From: Alteriqipengyuania bathyomarina_B
Lineage (GTDB): Bacteria > Pseudomonadota > Alphaproteobacteria > Sphingomonadales > Sphingomonadaceae
Reading direction: 5' to 3'
DNA length: 64,000 bases
Assembly (NCBI RefSeq): GCF_038594605.1
Contig: NZ_JBCFZM010000002.1
Span: 496,001-560,000 of the forward strand
Positions 17,356 to 25,801 of this stretch are shown piece after piece. The notes under the pieces are model-generated. The model did not search any database, was not told the DNA's origin, and saw only the letters and a program-made list of their open reading frames with translations. How positions within the stretch are numbered: the stretch's first letter is position 1; each line of letters starts with the position of its first letter. Both the position numbers and the translations under genes were made by a program.

Positions 17356-17805
17356 TTAGACGAAGAACATCGTCATCCATTCGCAGATCAGGGCGGGCTT
17401 TTCCTCGCCTTCGATCTCGATCGTGATCTCGACCGTCTGCTGCCACTGGCCGGGGCGCTTCTCGGTCATTTCGAGCAGCTTCCACTGGCCACGAATTCTC
17501 TTTCCGCTCTTCACCGGATTGATGAAGCGGGTTTTGTTGCCGCCGTAGTTGACCGCCATCTTGATCCCGTCGGGCTTGGGCAGGTCGGCCTCGGCGCTGA
17601 GGTAGGGGATCATCGATAGGGTCAGGAAGCCGTGGGCGATGGTGCCGCCGAACGGCGTCATCTTCGCAGCTTCTTCGTTCACGTGGATGAACTGGTGATC
17701 GCCCGTCGCTTCCGCGAACTGGTTGATCCGTTCCTGACTGATCTCGACCCAGGGGCTGGTGCCGATCTGTTCGCCGACTTTTGCGGCAATATCCTGCGGG
17801 GTCAT
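17356..17805 (-). CDS. MaoC family dehydratase
   Basis: A 149-residue hot-dog fold protein, probably an (R)-specific enoyl-CoA hydratase that links beta-oxidation intermediates to (R)-3-hydroxyacyl-CoA. The hydratase motif FAEATGDHQFIHVNEE with Asp and His, and PFGGTIAHGFLTLS, is complete. AAAGGAGAG precedes the ATG. In context it could feed PHA monomers or handle enoyl-CoA for the thiolase next door; the family also includes enzymes acting on other CoA esters, so substrate is open. Confidence 0.9.
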   Translation of the reverse strand: MTPQDIAAKVGEQIGTSPWVEISQERINQFAEATGDHQFIHVNEEAAKMTPFGGTIAHGFLTLSMIPYLSAEADLPKPDGIKMAVNYGGNKTRFINPVKSGKRIRGQWKLLEMTEKRPGQWQQTVEITIEIEGEEKPALICEWMTMFFV

Positions 17806-17855
17806 GCGCCTCTCCTTTGCTTGGAATATGCGCGCTCCATGCAGGATGGACGGGG

Positions 17856-19265
17856 CTAGCGCAATGGAGGGGCGGCGCCTGCCGAACCTGTCGCTACGGC
17901 ATCGCGGGCCACCCGTTCGCGTTGTGCGGCCAGCCGCTCCCCGACCGTGGGCTCGCGCGGCGAATCATAGCGTCTTGCGTAGACCGCCAGCGCAATCTGC
18001 AACCCGGCCAGCATCATGATGAACGGCTGCCACGCGATCCCCTGGAAGGCCGCACCGACGAGGTAGATCAACTGCGCATATTGCAGCGCAATCGCGAGGT
18101 GCCCCAGCCATTCCAGCTCCGGATCGCCGCGCTTCCTCATCCGCCGCCGCAACCGTTCCATGCTGACCAGGCCGAGCGCCTGGAGCAGCAGCCATGCGCC
18201 GAGGCCGGGCCAGCCCTGCTCGCCCAGCATTTCGAAGAAGGCCGAGTGATAGGCGCGCCCCTCGTCGGTCACCCGCTCGTAGGTCACGCTTTTCATGTTC
18301 CCCTCGCCCGATGTCTGCGGCATGCGGTAGGTGAAGCTGTTCGCGCGATAGGCCTCGAACCCGCCGCCCAGCGGCCGTTCCTTCACGTAATCGAGCGTCC
18401 ATTTCCACACCGCCACCCGCGTAGAGGCGCTTTCGTCCTCCTCGGCGGTCATCATCGTCGCCATGCGATCGGCATAGCTTTGCGGCAGCAGCGGGAAGGC
18501 GGCGGCGCACAGGAGCAATCCGCCGACGATCACGGCCAGCTTGTACTTGGTTTCGCGCAGGATCAGCAGCCCGAGCATGGCGACGCAGACGAGGCCGGTG
18601 CGCGCCTCGGTGCCGATCGGGATCAGCAGGCATGCGCCCGTCAGCCCCAGCGCGAACAGCTTGACCAGGATGTTGGGCGGGAAAATCGTCCCGTGCCGGG
18701 TAAACCAGTAGAGCAGCGGGATGATGGCGACCGCCACGGTCGACAGCGTGCTGCTCTCGTAGAGGCCGTAATTCTCGTTCACGAACAGCGCGAGGCTGCC
18801 GTAGCCGCCGCCGCCCAGCACTGTCTTCATCCCGCCCGAGATGATGATCGCCCCCACGGTCAGCACCATGACCAGCGCGGCGGCTTCGAAGCGAAGCTTG
18901 GTGGTGACGGTGAACGGCAGGAAGATCGCGAAGACCATCGTCTTCCACACCCAGTCCCACTTGTTCGCGGCAGGTTCGGCGAACTCGGCCCCCTGCAAGG
19001 TGAAGAACGCCCAGGCGACGAGGAACAGCATCACCCCCTGGCGAAAGGTGAAGGTCGGCCGCGTCTTCTTGTCGAGTGCGAGCCAGCCTCCGAAGGCGGC
19101 GACGAAGGCGATCAGCGACAGCGGGATCGAGGTTATCGGGCCGAAGCCGATCTTCTGCGGAATCAGAATGTCGACATAGAGATACATGCACACCCACAAA
19201 AAGGGGCGTTTGAGGCCGAAGACCATGAAGGCGGCAAAGAAGCCGAGGAGGAACAGATCGGTCAT
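17856..19265 (-). CDS. Exosortase A-associated O-antigen ligase-like protein (DUF5935/Wzy)
   Basis: A 469-residue polytopic membrane protein of the group annotated as putative O-glycosylation ligase, exosortase A system-associated. The N-terminus MTDLFLLGFFAAFMVFGLKRPF and the segment VDILIPQKIGFGPIT are typical of the DUF5935 part, followed by the ligase-type region with ASTRVAVWKWTLDYVKERPLGGGFEAYRAN and the periplasmic loop with YHSAFFEMLGEQGW. It should polymerise or transfer lipid-linked polysaccharide at the inner membrane. The ATG overlaps the stop of a 49-codon ORF (ATGA). The divergent glycosyltransferase at 19528 belongs to the same system; no exosortase gene lies in this window. 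Confidence 0.88.
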   Translation of the reverse strand: MTDLFLLGFFAAFMVFGLKRPFLWVCMYLYVDILIPQKIGFGPITSIPLSLIAFVAAFGGWLALDKKTRPTFTFRQGVMLFLVAWAFFTLQGAEFAEPAANKWDWVWKTMVFAIFLPFTVTTKLRFEAAALVMVLTVGAIIISGGMKTVLGGGGYGSLALFVNENYGLYESSTLSTVAVAIIPLLYWFTRHGTIFPPNILVKLFALGLTGACLLIPIGTEARTGLVCVAMLGLLILRETKYKLAVIVGGLLLCAAAFPLLPQSYADRMATMMTAEEDESASTRVAVWKWTLDYVKERPLGGGFEAYRANSFTYRMPQTSGEGNMKSVTYERVTDEGRAYHSAFFEMLGEQGWPGLGAWLLLQALGLVSMERLRRRMRKRGDPELEWLGHLAIALQYAQLIYLVGAAFQGIAWQPFIMMLAGLQIALAVYARRYDSPREPTVGERLAAQRERVARDAVATGSAGAAPPLR

Positions 19266-19411
19266 GGCACCGAACCGTCACGGCGGCCGTTCTCGACGCC
19301 ATTTTCGCTTTCGAGCAGCGGATCCTCGTCCAGATCGTCGCGCAGCATCAGCCGGTATCCCGCGAGCAGCAGCAGGCCGTGGATCGAAACGAGGACGATC
19401 ATGTCGATCAC
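19262..19411 (-). CDS. Small membrane protein translationally coupled to the ligase
   Basis: A 49-codon frame, GTG at 19411 (or ATG at 19402), encodes MIDMIVLVSIHGLLLLAGYR and an acidic-to-basic tail ending RRDGSVP. It has one hydrophobic segment near the N-terminus. Its stop overlaps the start of the ligase gene (ATGA), and GGGAG lies 10 bases before the GTG. The overlap and the hydrophobic pattern suggest a genuine small protein, perhaps an accessory subunit of the ligase, or a coupling peptide. I do not recognise it. Confidence 0.5.
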   Translation of the reverse strand: MIDMIVLVSIHGLLLLAGYRLMLRDDLDEDPLLESENGVENGRRDGSVP

Positions 19412-19527
19412 GGCGCGTACGCTCCCGGCGGCTTCGCCCGGACGTGTTCCGGGCCATCATGGCAGCTGCGCTAGCAGCGGGGAGTTGACGCGGCGTTAAG
19501 TACACTCGCGCTAGGGCACGCGGCGTG

Positions 19528-20817
19528 ATGCGTGTGCTCCATGTCCTCGACCATTCCTTGCCGCTGCACAGCGGCTATGCCTTCCGGACCAAGGCGATCC
19601 TGCGCGCGCAGGCGCATGACGGCCTCGATGTGCGCGGCATCACCAGCCTGCGCCACAGTGCCGAGGGGCCGGACGACGAGATCTGCGAGGGGCTGCGTTT
19701 CCACCGTAGCCGCGGAGTCGCGGGTGGCCCGCCGGGCTTGCGCGAATGGCACGAAGTGCGCACGCATGCGAATGCTATCGTGGCGCTGGCGCAGGAATGG
19801 CGGCCGGACGTCCTCCATGCCCACTCGCCCGCCCTCGCGGGCCTCGCCGCGATTCGCGCAGGAGCCAAGCTCGGTATCCCGGTGGTCTACGAGATTCGCG
19901 CCTTCTGGGAGGATGCCGCGGTCGGCAACGGAACCGGGCGCGAAGGCTCGGTGAAATACCGGCTGACGCGCGCGCTCGAAAACCATGTCGTCGCGCGCGC
20001 CGATGCGGTGTTCACGATCTGCGAGGGCCTGCGCGCCGATCTGGTCGCGCGCGGCTTTGCGCCTGGCAAGATCGGCATTTCGCCCAACGCGGTCGACCTG
20101 ACCCAGTTCGGCAAGCCGGTGCCGCGCGACCCGGAACTCGCCGCGCGCTTTGGCCTCAGCGAAGGCCCGGTGATCGGCTTCATCGGCAGCTTTTACCCTT
20201 ACGAGGGGCTGGACGATCTTATCGCCGCCCTGCCGCTCCTGCGTGAGCATCAGCCGCAGGCAAAGCTGTTGTTGGTCGGCGGCGGACCGCAGGACGAGGA
20301 CTTGCGCGCACAGGCCGCAGCCTCGACCGCGTCCGATGCGATCATCTTCACCGGCCGTGTGCCGCACGCCGAGGTGGAAGACTATTACAGCCTCATCGAC
20401 ATCCTCGCCTATCCGCGCAAGGCCAGCCGCCTGACCGATCTGGTGACGCCGCTCAAACCGCTCGAGGCAATGGCGCAGGGGCGAATCGTCGCCGCGTCCG
20501 ATGTCGGCGGCCACCGCGAGCTGATCGACCATGGTGAAACCGGCGTGCTCTTCCCCGCCGACGACCCGCAGGGAATCGCAAACGCACTCACCGACATGCT
20601 CGACGAACGCGACGAATGGCCTGCGATGCGCGAACGCGCACGAGACTACATCGCCATTGAACGCGACTGGTCGAGCAACAGCCGTCGTTATCGCGGCGTT
20701 TACCATCGCTTGATAGGCAGCGAGACGGATCGGTCGCCCGAAAGCGAGGCATGGGCCGCTGCGAAAGCGAGCGTCCATGCCCGCCAGGGTGACCCCGATG
20801 AAGGAATGGCCCGATGA
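19528..20817 (+). CDS. Exosortase A-associated glycosyltransferase (GT4)
   Basis: A 429-residue GT-B glycosyltransferase of the group associated with PEP-CTERM/exosortase A loci. It starts MRVLHVLDHSLPLHSGYAFRTKAIL, the typical opening of that group, and the C-terminal half has the GT4 donor site GVLFPADDP and a glutamate region LTPLKPLEAMAQGRIVAASDVGGHRELI. It should add a sugar to a lipid-linked polysaccharide on the cytoplasmic face. A GTG at 19525 is an alternative start. The last nine codons run into a 16-bp tandem duplication that supplies the stop. Confidence 0.9.
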   Translation: MRVLHVLDHSLPLHSGYAFRTKAILRAQAHDGLDVRGITSLRHSAEGPDDEICEGLRFHRSRGVAGGPPGLREWHEVRTHANAIVALAQEWRPDVLHAHSPALAGLAAIRAGAKLGIPVVYEIRAFWEDAAVGNGTGREGSVKYRLTRALENHVVARADAVFTICEGLRADLVARGFAPGKIGISPNAVDLTQFGKPVPRDPELAARFGLSEGPVIGFIGSFYPYEGLDDLIAALPLLREHQPQAKLLLVGGGPQDEDLRAQAAASTASDAIIFTGRVPHAEVEDYYSLIDILAYPRKASRLTDLVTPLKPLEAMAQGRIVAASDVGGHRELIDHGETGVLFPADDPQGIANALTDMLDERDEWPAMRERARDYIAIERDWSSNSRRYRGVYHRLIGSETDRSPESEAWAAAKASVHARQGDPDEGMAR

Positions 20818-20829
20818 AGGAATGGCCCG
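20794..20829 (+). repeat. 16-bp tandem duplication at a gene boundary
   Basis: The unit cccgatgaaggaatgg occurs at 20794-20809 and 20810-20825 and is followed by cccg (start of a third copy). The second copy carries the glycosyltransferase stop codon (20815-20817) and an AAGGA that can serve as ribosome site for the next gene. Because 16 is not a multiple of three, removing one unit would put the two genes in one continuous frame. Confidence 0.9.
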
Positions 20830-20830
20830 G

Positions 20831-22033
20831 ATGATGGAAGGCATCGCCGACGAATTTCGCACGACGGACGAGGACGAAGCTGCGACCGGTGGATTTACCG
20901 CCAGCCCTGCGTTCCCCGCTCTGGTTGCGCTCTGGTTCGCCGCCCTGTTCGGCGGCGGCTGCCTGTTCCTGCCGCCCGTCCTGTTCGACGCGGTGTTCGG
21001 CGGCACGGCCCCCTTCGGCCCGAACACGCGCATCATCGTGGCGCTGGGAGCTGCCGGAATCGGGCTGCTCATGGGCCTGTTCATCGCCAGTCGCGTGCGC
21101 GGCAGCCCGGACGAGCGCGAAGAGCGGGCACCTGCCACGCCGCGCAAGCCGACGCGGAAACGCAGGAGCAAGCGCGATGCACCCAAGCCGCTCGATGTGC
21201 GCTCCGCCCTCGGCCTCGACCCCGATTACGACGACGACGACGAGCTCGCCATGCCCCGGCCGGAAGCGGGCGAGGAAGACGAGCTGGAGCTATCCGACGA
21301 AGCGATCGAAGACGTAGAGCCCGGCGTTGCCAGACCGCCAATCGACGATCCCTATTTCGCCTCGGCATGGAGCGATTCGGACACCTACGATCAGCTCGAC
21401 GCCCAGCGCGACCCCCGGCATCGCGAGCCGGGCGATGCCGCCTGGCGCCCCTCGCCTCCGCCCCGGCCCGAACCGTTTCAAGAGCGTGCCTCGAAAGTCG
21501 ACGAGTGGGAGATGGACGCGGTACCCGAACATCCGCAGCCTAGCCCCTCGCGCTACAATCCCTTCGCGGATTTCGTGAGCAGCGACGACGCGCTGGAGGA
21601 CGATCTCGACGTGTCCGATGACGGGGGCGAGCCAGAGCGAGCCGAGCAATCGGCACACCGCTTTTCGGAGGACCCGGCCCCGCAGCAGCATTCCCCTCGG
21701 GCGCCTGCGCCCCACCCGGAGCGACTGCGCGCTACCGCCCCTCCGCCCCCGCCGGCATGGCCCATACCGCGTACGGAAGAGCCGAAGCTGCAGGATCTGG
21801 GCGTCGCCGAACTGGTCGAGCGGCTTGCGCGCGCCCTGCAAGGTCAGCAAGAGGCGCAAGAGCGCGAGCAGGCCGAGGTTCCCCCGCGAACGCAGGCACC
21901 GATCGCTCCGCCGCGCAGCGGCGAGCATCGCCACGACTCCGCGCTCGCCCCACGCAAATCGCAAGACAGTGACGTGGATCGGGCCCTGCGCGGCGCACTC
22001 GATCGGCTGTCGCGACTCGACGACGTCGCTTGA
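20831..22033 (+). CDS. Membrane protein with long charged, Pro-rich cytoplasmic tail
   Basis: A 400-residue protein. Residues about 25-50 and 65-90 are two membrane segments (PALVALWFAALFGGGCLFL and IIVALGAAGIGLLMGLFIA). A basic patch (PRKPTRKRRSKR) and then about 250 residues rich in Asp, Glu, Pro and Arg follow, likely disordered. Near the end, LQDLGVAELVERLARAL and VDRALRGALDRLSRL look like short amphipathic helices. Start chosen at 20831 because AAGGA lies nine bases upstream; in-frame ATGs at 20777, 20798 and 20822 also exist. Function unknown; proximity to the glycosyltransferase suggests an envelope role. Confidence 0.65.
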   Translation: MMEGIADEFRTTDEDEAATGGFTASPAFPALVALWFAALFGGGCLFLPPVLFDAVFGGTAPFGPNTRIIVALGAAGIGLLMGLFIASRVRGSPDEREERAPATPRKPTRKRRSKRDAPKPLDVRSALGLDPDYDDDDELAMPRPEAGEEDELELSDEAIEDVEPGVARPPIDDPYFASAWSDSDTYDQLDAQRDPRHREPGDAAWRPSPPPRPEPFQERASKVDEWEMDAVPEHPQPSPSRYNPFADFVSSDDALEDDLDVSDDGGEPERAEQSAHRFSEDPAPQQHSPRAPAPHPERLRATAPPPPPAWPIPRTEEPKLQDLGVAELVERLARALQGQQEAQEREQAEVPPRTQAPIAPPRSGEHRHDSALAPRKSQDSDVDRALRGALDRLSRLDDVA

Positions 22034-22044
22034 TCAGGGCTTGA

Positions 22045-22731
22045 TCAGGCCGGATTCCAGTCGATCCGCCCGCGGCCGGCTGCTTCCAGAAATGCATTGG
22101 CGCGGCTGAAAGGCTGCGAGCCGAAGAAGCCGCGATGCGCGGACAGCGGGCTGGGATGCGGCGAGCGGATCACACAATGGCGGGTCGGTGCGTTCAGCTC
22201 CTCGATCCGCGAGGCCTTCTTCTGCGCATGACTGCCCCACAGGATAAAGACCGACAGCTCTTCCCGCCCGGCGACGGCGGCGACGCAGGCATCGGTGATC
22301 GCATCCCAGCCGCGCCCGGCATGGCTGCCCGCCTGCCCCGCCTCGACCGTCAGCGTGTTATTGAGCAGCAGCACGCCCTGCTTCGCCCATGCAGTCAGGT
22401 CGCCCGAGGATGGCGGGGCGATATCGCAATCCTGCGCCAGTTCCTTGTAGATGTTCCTGAGCGAGGGCGGCGGGCGAACCCCTTCGGGCACCGAAAAGCT
22501 CAAGCCCATGGCCTGCCCCGGCCCGTGATAGGGGTCCTGCCCCAAAATCACGACCTTCACCTGTTCCAGCGGCGTCAGCTCCAGCGCGCGCAATCGGCAG
22601 CCTTGTGGCGGATAGATCGCCTTGCCTGCCGCCTCCTCGGCGCGAAGGAAGCTGCCCAGCTTCCGGGCCTCGGGGCTCGCCAGCACCGGCTCCAGCGTTT
22701 CGCGCCAGCTTGGGGGGATGTCTGCGGTCAT
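22045..22731 (-). CDS. ung: Uracil-DNA glycosylase
   Basis: A 228-residue family 1 UDG that removes uracil from DNA in base excision repair. The water-activating motif GQDPYHGPGQAMGLSFSVP is present, as are LLLNNTLTV (uracil recognition Asn) and the Leu-loop HPSPLSAHRGFFG. The ATG at 22731 is favoured over a TTG two codons earlier. Length is normal for the family. It is convergent with the preceding gene, with 11 bases between stops. Confidence 0.97.
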   Translation of the reverse strand: MTADIPPSWRETLEPVLASPEARKLGSFLRAEEAAGKAIYPPQGCRLRALELTPLEQVKVVILGQDPYHGPGQAMGLSFSVPEGVRPPPSLRNIYKELAQDCDIAPPSSGDLTAWAKQGVLLLNNTLTVEAGQAGSHAGRGWDAITDACVAAVAGREELSVFILWGSHAQKKASRIEELNAPTRHCVIRSPHPSPLSAHRGFFGSQPFSRANAFLEAAGRGRIDWNPA

Positions 22732-22851
22732 GGACAAAGGCTATGAGGCCAAGGCCGCGCGCACCAGATGCCCTTCCCCTCTTTCCCCAATGGGCCTAGG
22801 GCGATGGCGACCAAACGGCGCTCGCCCTCACCCGCAGAAAAAAAGGCATTC

Positions 22852-23472
22852 ATGGCAGTCTATTTTCACGAAGAAGACCTCCCCGCAGGCGTATTGGCAG
22901 AAGGCGCGGACGTCGCCGTCGATACCGAGACGATGGGCCTCATTACGCACCGCGACCGGCTGTGCCTCGTCCAGATCAGCGACGGGCAGGGCGACGAGCA
23001 TCTGGTCCGCTTCGGCGTCAACAGCAGCTACGATGCGCCCAATCTCAAGGCCGTTCTGGCCGATCCGGCGCGCGTGAAGCTGTACCATTTCGGCCGCTTC
23101 GATCTCGCCGCGATCGAATACTGGCTGGGCGTCACCGCCGCGCCGGTGTTCTGCACCAAGATCGCGAGCAAGCTGACCCGCACCTATACCGACCGGCACG
23201 GGCTCAAGATGCTGGTCAACGAGTTGCTGGGCGAGGACATCTCGAAGCAGCAGCAGAGTTCGGACTGGGGCGCGCCCGAAATCAACGATGCGCAGCGCGA
23301 ATATGCAGCATCGGACGTGCGCTTCCTCCACCGCATGCGCGACATTTTCGAGGAACGCCTGCTGCGCGAAAACCGTATGGAAATCGCGCAGGCCTGTTTC
23401 GAATTCCTGCCGACCCGCGCGCGGCTGGACATTGCCGGCTGGCCCAACGCGGATATCTTCAGCCACGAGTAA
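22852..23472 (+). CDS. rnd: Ribonuclease D-like 3'-5' exonuclease
   Basis: A 206-residue DEDDy exonuclease, shorter than E. coli RNase D because it has only the catalytic domain. Exo I is seen as AVDTETMGL, Exo II as KLYHFGRFDLAAIEYWLG and Exo III as EYAASDVRFLHRM. It probably trims RNA 3' ends. The ATG at 22852 has AAGG upstream; an earlier ATG at 22804 would add a Lys/Arg-rich leader. Position just before lptC-lptA is the usual arrangement in this order. Confidence 0.88.
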   Translation: MAVYFHEEDLPAGVLAEGADVAVDTETMGLITHRDRLCLVQISDGQGDEHLVRFGVNSSYDAPNLKAVLADPARVKLYHFGRFDLAAIEYWLGVTAAPVFCTKIASKLTRTYTDRHGLKMLVNELLGEDISKQQQSSDWGAPEINDAQREYAASDVRFLHRMRDIFEERLLRENRMEIAQACFEFLPTRARLDIAGWPNADIFSHE

Positions 23473-23496
23473 GGGCCGAGTGGCTCTGGACGCATC

Positions 23497-24165
23497 ATGC
23501 ATACCGATCAGGTGGAAGAGACAGAAGAAGCACGCACGAGGCGGCGCGGGCGGGAACGCCAGGCGGCCCCGGGCGGCTTCCATGATCGCCTGATCAAGAT
23601 CCTCGCCATCGCGCTGCCGATGGCGACGGGTGCGATCGTTGCGTTCCTCGTCATCGCGCCATTCTCGCCGCGCAGCGAGGTTTCCTTCATTCTCGACCGG
23701 GACAAGGTCGAACAGATCGACGAGCGGATGCGGATCGACAATGCCACCTATCGCGGCTCCGACAACGAGGGCCGCCCCTTCTCGCTCACTGCGCAGGAAG
23801 CCGTCCAGCAATCGAGCGCGGAAGGCATCGTGCGGCTCGACGAGGTGATCGCCCGCATCCTGCTGAGCGACGGCCCCGCCCGGCTGACCGCAGAGGGCGG
23901 CGCCTACAAGATCGATGAAGAATTTCTCGACGTGAACGGGCCGGTGATGCTGCGCGCGAGCGATGGCTACAACCTTACCGCGCGCGGCGTATCGGTCGAC
24001 CTGCGCGAACAGATGCTGGTGGGCAGCGAGGGTGTATCGGGCGCGGTTCCGGCGGGGACATTCTCTGCCGACAGCCTGAAGGTCGACATCGAAACGCGCA
24101 CGATAACGCTTGACGGCAATGCGCGTCTGCGCATGGTGCCCGGCGCATTGGAGAGCATGCAATGA
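23497..24165 (+). CDS. lptC: LPS export protein LptC
   Basis: A 222-residue inner-membrane-anchored periplasmic protein of the Lpt bridge. A basic cytoplasmic start (EEARTRRRGRERQ) precedes one membrane helix (IKILAIALPMATGAIVAFLVI), followed by a beta-jellyroll region with PFSLTAQEAVQQSS, the sequence type of LptC/YrbK. It relays LPS from LptBFG to LptA. It overlaps lptA by ATGA, so the two are translated together. Confidence 0.92.
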   Translation: MHTDQVEETEEARTRRRGRERQAAPGGFHDRLIKILAIALPMATGAIVAFLVIAPFSPRSEVSFILDRDKVEQIDERMRIDNATYRGSDNEGRPFSLTAQEAVQQSSAEGIVRLDEVIARILLSDGPARLTAEGGAYKIDEEFLDVNGPVMLRASDGYNLTARGVSVDLREQMLVGSEGVSGAVPAGTFSADSLKVDIETRTITLDGNARLRMVPGALESMQ

Positions 24166-24716
24166 GCATCCGCCGCAAAGCCCGGCTGACCCCCCGCCAT
24201 GTCCGCCTCGCCGCCCGTTCGGGCGTGGCGGGCTTCGTGCTCGCCGCCTGCACGGTCGTGGGCCTGCAGCTCAATGCGCAGGCCATCGCAGGCCACAATT
24301 CGAATGCGCCGGTCGATTATGCGGCGAACCGGATCGAGCTGCAGGATCGCCAGAACCGGGTCGTGCTGTCGGGCAATGTGCAGATCACGCAGGCCAATCT
24401 GCGGCTGAACGCGGCGCGCACCATCGTCGACTATACCGACGCAGGCTCGCTCAGCATCCAGCGCATCTCCGCCACCGGCGGGGTGACGGTGACGCGCGGG
24501 GACGAGCGCGCGCAAGGCAACGTGGCAGTGTACGATTTCAACCGCCGGATCATCACCATGACCGGCGATGTGCGGCTGCAGCGCGGTTCTGACACGCTCA
24601 ACGGCGGGCGCCTGACGATCGACTTGCGCACCGGCCTGTCGAGCGTCGACGGCGCGGGCAGCGCTGGCGGCGAGAGTGGCCGCGTGACCGGCTCGTTCTC
24701 GGTCCCGCAGGACTAG
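24162..24716 (+). CDS. lptA: LPS export periplasmic protein LptA
   Basis: A 184-residue OstA-fold periplasmic protein that forms the LPS bridge to the outer membrane. After a basic N-terminus and a signal-like hydrophobic segment come the typical beta strands DYAANRIELQDRQNRVVLSGNV, ISATGGVTVTRGDERAQGN and GGRLTIDLRTG. Coupled to lptC by ATGA. Unlike the common order, no lptB ATPase gene follows; the next gene, holA, is convergent after 24 bases. Confidence 0.93.
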   Translation: MSIRRKARLTPRHVRLAARSGVAGFVLAACTVVGLQLNAQAIAGHNSNAPVDYAANRIELQDRQNRVVLSGNVQITQANLRLNAARTIVDYTDAGSLSIQRISATGGVTVTRGDERAQGNVAVYDFNRRIITMTGDVRLQRGSDTLNGGRLTIDLRTGLSSVDGAGSAGGESGRVTGSFSVPQD

Positions 24717-24740
24717 GTTTTAGGGTTACGGGTACTCGAA

Positions 24741-25784
24741 CTAGCGCGACGCGGCCCGCGCGATCCACGCGATCTCTTGCGACAGCAGCAGTTCGGCCTG
24801 CTGGCTGTTGGCGAGCAGCGCCTGATGCAGCGCAGTCAGCCGCGAGACCAGCCGGTCGAGTCGCTTGCCCCGCCAGATCTGCAGCTGCTCGGTCAGATCG
24901 CGCTCGTCCTTGAAGAAGATACGCCGCGCACGCTTTTGCGCATCGACGAAACTGCTCACATCCTCTCCCGGGCGCATCCGTGCCGAAAGCTGGGCGAGCT
25001 GCGCCGCGCGCCGCTCGAACGCGAGTGCCACGCCCACCGGATTGAGCGAGAGTGTGTGCAAGCGTGCCAGTTCGGCGGGCAGACGCTTCGCATGTCCGCC
25101 CAGCGCAGCGTTGACGATCGGCATCAGGCCATCCTCCTCGCTCGAGGCGCCGATCGCGTCCCACGCAGCCGGATCGGCGGTCTTGGGCGAATCGGGCGCG
25201 GCATCGAGATAGAGCGCGAGCTTTTCCACTTCGGCCTCGGCCAGCCGCCGGTCTAGCCCAGAGGCGCGCGCGATCCGCTGGGCGAGGTCGCCGCCGAGCC
25301 GCAGGCCCGACTTGTCTGCCAGATCGCGCACGGTTTCGGCCATGTCGCGCAGGTTGGGCGGGTAGAACATCGCCACCAGCGTGCCGCCCGCGCCCGCCAC
25401 CAGCTTGGCGCTGCGCGACTTGTCCGTCGCGCTCGTCGCCACCACCAGCACGGGGCAGGCCTCGCCCTCGGCTTCGAGATGGATCTTCAGCGCATCATGC
25501 GCTTCCTCGCCACTGGCGCGCACAAGGATGTGACGCGAATCGCCGAAGAGCGAGGAGGAGCGCGCATCGTCCGCCAGCCTGACGGGATCGCGTCGCAGGT
25601 CGGCACCCGACACCTCGACCCGCTCGCCCGGATCGGCAAGTCCGGCGACGATCTGCGCCGCCGCCGCCGAGGCCGCGCTCTCGTCGGGTCCGCAGAAGAA
25701 GAAGGTGTGGCATTCGCGCGCGGCCTGCCCGGCCATGCGGCCGAAGCTGTTCTGGTTGGCTTTGAACGACTGGCGTTTTGCCAT
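24741..25784 (-). CDS. holA: DNA polymerase III subunit delta
   Basis: A 347-residue clamp-loader subunit that opens the beta sliding clamp. The N-terminus carries FFCGPDESAASAAA, a degenerate nucleotide-fold start, and the central part has RSSSLFGDSRHILVRASGE and later GEDVSSFVDAQKRARRIFFK and LTALHQALLANSQQAELLLSQE, typical of bacterial delta. It follows lptE with a 17-base gap in the conserved leuS-lptE-holA unit. Confidence 0.93.
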   Translation of the reverse strand: MAKRQSFKANQNSFGRMAGQAARECHTFFFCGPDESAASAAAAQIVAGLADPGERVEVSGADLRRDPVRLADDARSSSLFGDSRHILVRASGEEAHDALKIHLEAEGEACPVLVVATSATDKSRSAKLVAGAGGTLVAMFYPPNLRDMAETVRDLADKSGLRLGGDLAQRIARASGLDRRLAEAEVEKLALYLDAAPDSPKTADPAAWDAIGASSEEDGLMPIVNAALGGHAKRLPAELARLHTLSLNPVGVALAFERRAAQLAQLSARMRPGEDVSSFVDAQKRARRIFFKDERDLTEQLQIWRGKRLDRLVSRLTALHQALLANSQQAELLLSQEIAWIARAASR

Positions 25785-25801
25785 TTTACGGGCCGCCGCC
25801 G

